NCBI GenBank assembly: GCA_050740975.1
Contig: JBOIEE010000254.1
Location: 1-5,680 of the forward strand
Source: JBOHHR01 sp050740975
GTDB taxonomy: Bacteria; Pseudomonadota; Gammaproteobacteria; JBOHHR01
DNA: 5,680 bases
Direction: 5' to 3'
Part shown: one piece after another, positions 4,785-5,680 of the stretch
How positions within the stretch are numbered: the stretch's first letter is position 1
Layout: each line of letters starts with the position of its first letter
Program-made: the position numbers and the translations under genes
Notes under the pieces: generated by a model
The model's database searches: none
Told to the model about the DNA's origin: nothing
What the model saw: the letters and a program-made list of their open reading frames with translations, nothing else

Positions 4785-5149
4785 CAGTAAATCAAGCTGT
4801 TAACCTCGCGAAGGTCAACACGTTGCTGTGCGCCTTCCATGAGAACGCGAAGCGTGGCGGTCTCAGAGCGAGCAGAACATCGATCCTGGGGCGTACGCGA
4901 CGCACTTCCTAAAATCGAGCCCATAAAGCGGGGCGTGACCTCAGTCTCTAGCCCCGCTGTCCGTTGCAGGCTGGGAACGTGGCCTCGCGCTCCCCAGGCG
5001 GGTTGCTTTACGATAAATTTGTTTATCGGCGCCTTGGTCTCGCCGTTCAGATACCACAGGATCATTGCGACATTGGCAATATCCACCTCTTGGCCGGTCG
5101 GCGAGAGGGCCTGATCGCGAAGAACGGTAGTCGCCGCCGACCAAGTCAC
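4766..5149 (-). CDS. Doubtful open frame, 127 codons, downstream of the right-edge gene
   Basis: From a GTG at 5149, one base after the stop of the upstream gene, a frame stays open to a TGA inside the tRNA fragment. Its first 50 residues look protein-like (for example ALSPTGQEVDIANVAMILWY at about 14-33), whereas the rest is Arg/Ser/Thr-rich and unremarkable. There is no Shine-Dalgarno, the possible terminator at 4927-4958 lies inside it, and its end runs into tRNA sequence. It may be the decayed remains of a real small gene. I do not recognise it. Confidence 0.2.
   Translation of the reverse strand: MTWSAATTVLRDQALSPTGQEVDIANVAMILWYLNGETKAPINKFIVKQPAWGARGHVPSLQRTAGLETEVTPRFMGSILGSASRTPQDRCSARSETATLRVLMEGAQQRVDLREVNSLIYCGRCWD
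4927..4958 (-). terminator. Possible intrinsic terminator for the - strand gene at the right edge
   Basis: AGCGGGGC (4927-4934) and GCCCCGCT (4951-4958) are perfect inverted repeats around a 16-base loop that has a small inner GAC/GTC pairing. On the - strand the stem is followed by a short TTTAT run. It lies about 190 bases beyond the stop of the right-edge gene. The T-run is weak, so this is tentative. Confidence 0.4.
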
Positions 5150-5150
5150 C

Positions 5151-5680
5151 TCACACGTCGCCGAAGTCGCCGGCATCCATCTCGCCGCTCGCATCGTCAG
5201 CCGCATAGTCGCCGGCGTCTTGATTCACGTCTACGTCAGACGGGTGCCCACTATCAACACCGTCCGCATCGAAGCCGATTTCGTTACTAAAGAATTGCTG
5301 TGCGATCATGCTTCCGATGACCGTACCGGCGATGGTGCTCAAAAAGCTGCCCGCCATCAGTCCACCTAATCCTACGCCGCCGCCCATACGGCCGAACGTC
5401 TGCTCCATAGTACCGGGTTGCCGCACTTCGGCGCGGGTCGCCAGACGCGCCAGCGCCTGCGGATCGGCCCCGCCCGGGGCCACGGCTGCTCGCTCCGCTT
5501 CCGGCATGCTCGCGCTTAATTGTTGCAGCGCCATCCGCCGCTGCTCCGGCGTGAGTCGCGCGAAGGCTTCGGCGTGCGCCTGCTCGATTGTTTCCGGCGG
5601 CGCCGTCTTGAGCAGGTAGCGGTAGCGGGCAATCGCCTGCTCATCGGCGGGCTGTCCCTCCTGCTGTGTCGCCTGTCCTT
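5151..5680 (-). CDS. Conserved hypothetical protein with glycine-rich membrane-type segment and acidic tail (5' end outside window)
   Basis: The - strand frame enters from the right edge and stops at TGA 5153-5151; 175 codons are visible. The ATG at 5534 is internal, because the convincing sequence continues upstream: RYRYLLKTAPPETIEQAHAE and then AFARLTPEQRRMALQQL. After an Ala-rich stretch and ALARLATRAEVRQPGTMEQT come GRMGGGVGLGGLMAGSFL and STIAGTVIGSMIAQQFF, a glycine-zipper-like hydrophobic segment of the kind found in membrane-associated proteins. The last 45 residues are strongly acidic (repeated Asp in DVDVNQDAGDYAADDASG). I recognise the 'ARLTPEQR' and 'LARLATRAE.RQPGTMEQTFG' pattern as a conserved proteobacterial hypothetical family without known function. 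The N-terminus is missing, so a signal peptide cannot be assessed. The gene seems intact where visible. Confidence 0.75.
   Translation of the reverse strand, partial: GQATQQEGQPADEQAIARYRYLLKTAPPETIEQAHAEAFARLTPEQRRMALQQLSASMPEAERAAVAPGGADPQALARLATRAEVRQPGTMEQTFGRMGGGVGLGGLMAGSFLSTIAGTVIGSMIAQQFFSNEIGFDADGVDSGHPSDVDVNQDAGDYAADDASGEMDAGDFGDV

Larger units (their letters stand above)
4129..5150. other. About 1 kb without a convincing gene; structured intergenic region and probable element end
   Basis: All open frames here are short, change composition abruptly, or read antisense through the repeats described separately. What can be supported, from left to right, is the esterase leader and candidate promoter (4129-4323), four dyads (4254-4432), a plain stretch 4433-4639 with nothing recognisable, tandem repeats (4640-4679), a tRNA-Val 3' fragment (4741-4784), and a possible terminator on the - strand (4927-4958). 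Confidence 0.6.

Noticed and set aside
4839..5114. 91-codon + strand ORF with a hydrophobic C-terminal half
   Set aside because: Crosses the candidate terminator, lacks a ribosome binding site and is antisense to the other weak frame; no recognised family.
1..5680. CRISPR array or defence island
   Set aside because: No regularly spaced repeats with unique spacers and no cas, toxin-antitoxin or restriction genes were recognised.

Overview
The window looks like a piece of a moderately GC-rich proteobacterial chromosome. Family make-up supports this: a glutathione-independent formaldehyde dehydrogenase-type C-terminus, a DUF427 protein, an RcnB/CigR-like periplasmic protein, an IS21-type istA remnant and a proteobacterial-style tRNA-Val fragment. 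The exact genus cannot be read from the sequence. No replication, conjugation, phage-structural or CRISPR genes are visible.

Left part (1-1796, all + strand): the last 32 codons of a zinc alcohol/formaldehyde dehydrogenase; a perfect inverted repeat with a TTCG loop; a DUF427 gene with a good Shine-Dalgarno whose family homology stops abruptly after about 62 residues; a 240-base segment of foreign appearance; a small conserved hypothetical gene (99 aa, GTG start); and a complete alpha/beta hydrolase (296 aa, TTG start) that follows it after only 27 bases. The last two probably form one transcription unit.

Middle part (1797-4128): a 238-base gap with no supported gene separates the hydrolase from a convergent secreted, His/Asp/Arg/Tyr-rich RcnB-like protein on the - strand. 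Upstream of that gene, on the + strand, lies a doubly broken IS21 istA start (frameshift in codon 7, truncation after about 79 codons). The 3' end of a second, unrelated alpha/beta hydrolase (putative esterase family, 341 aa, - strand) lies directly against the istA break.

Right part (4129-5680): about 1 kb without a convincing gene but rich in structure. It holds four consecutive dyads (4254-4432), one of which overlaps a candidate promoter of the esterase, then two adjacent short tandem repeats (4640-4679), then a 44-nt 3' fragment of a tRNA-Val gene (4741-4784). This arrangement resembles the distal end of an integrated element. Beyond it are a possible terminator and the C-terminal 175 residues of a conserved hypothetical protein with a glycine-rich membrane-type segment and an acidic tail, running off the right edge on the - strand.

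Overall this is a rearranged accessory region: three probable breakpoints (near 338, near 3061 and at the tRNA fragment), gene remnants and a few intact stand-alone enzymes. I see no complete multi-gene defence or biosynthetic system. The least explained signal is the structured intergenic stretch between the esterase and the tRNA fragment.
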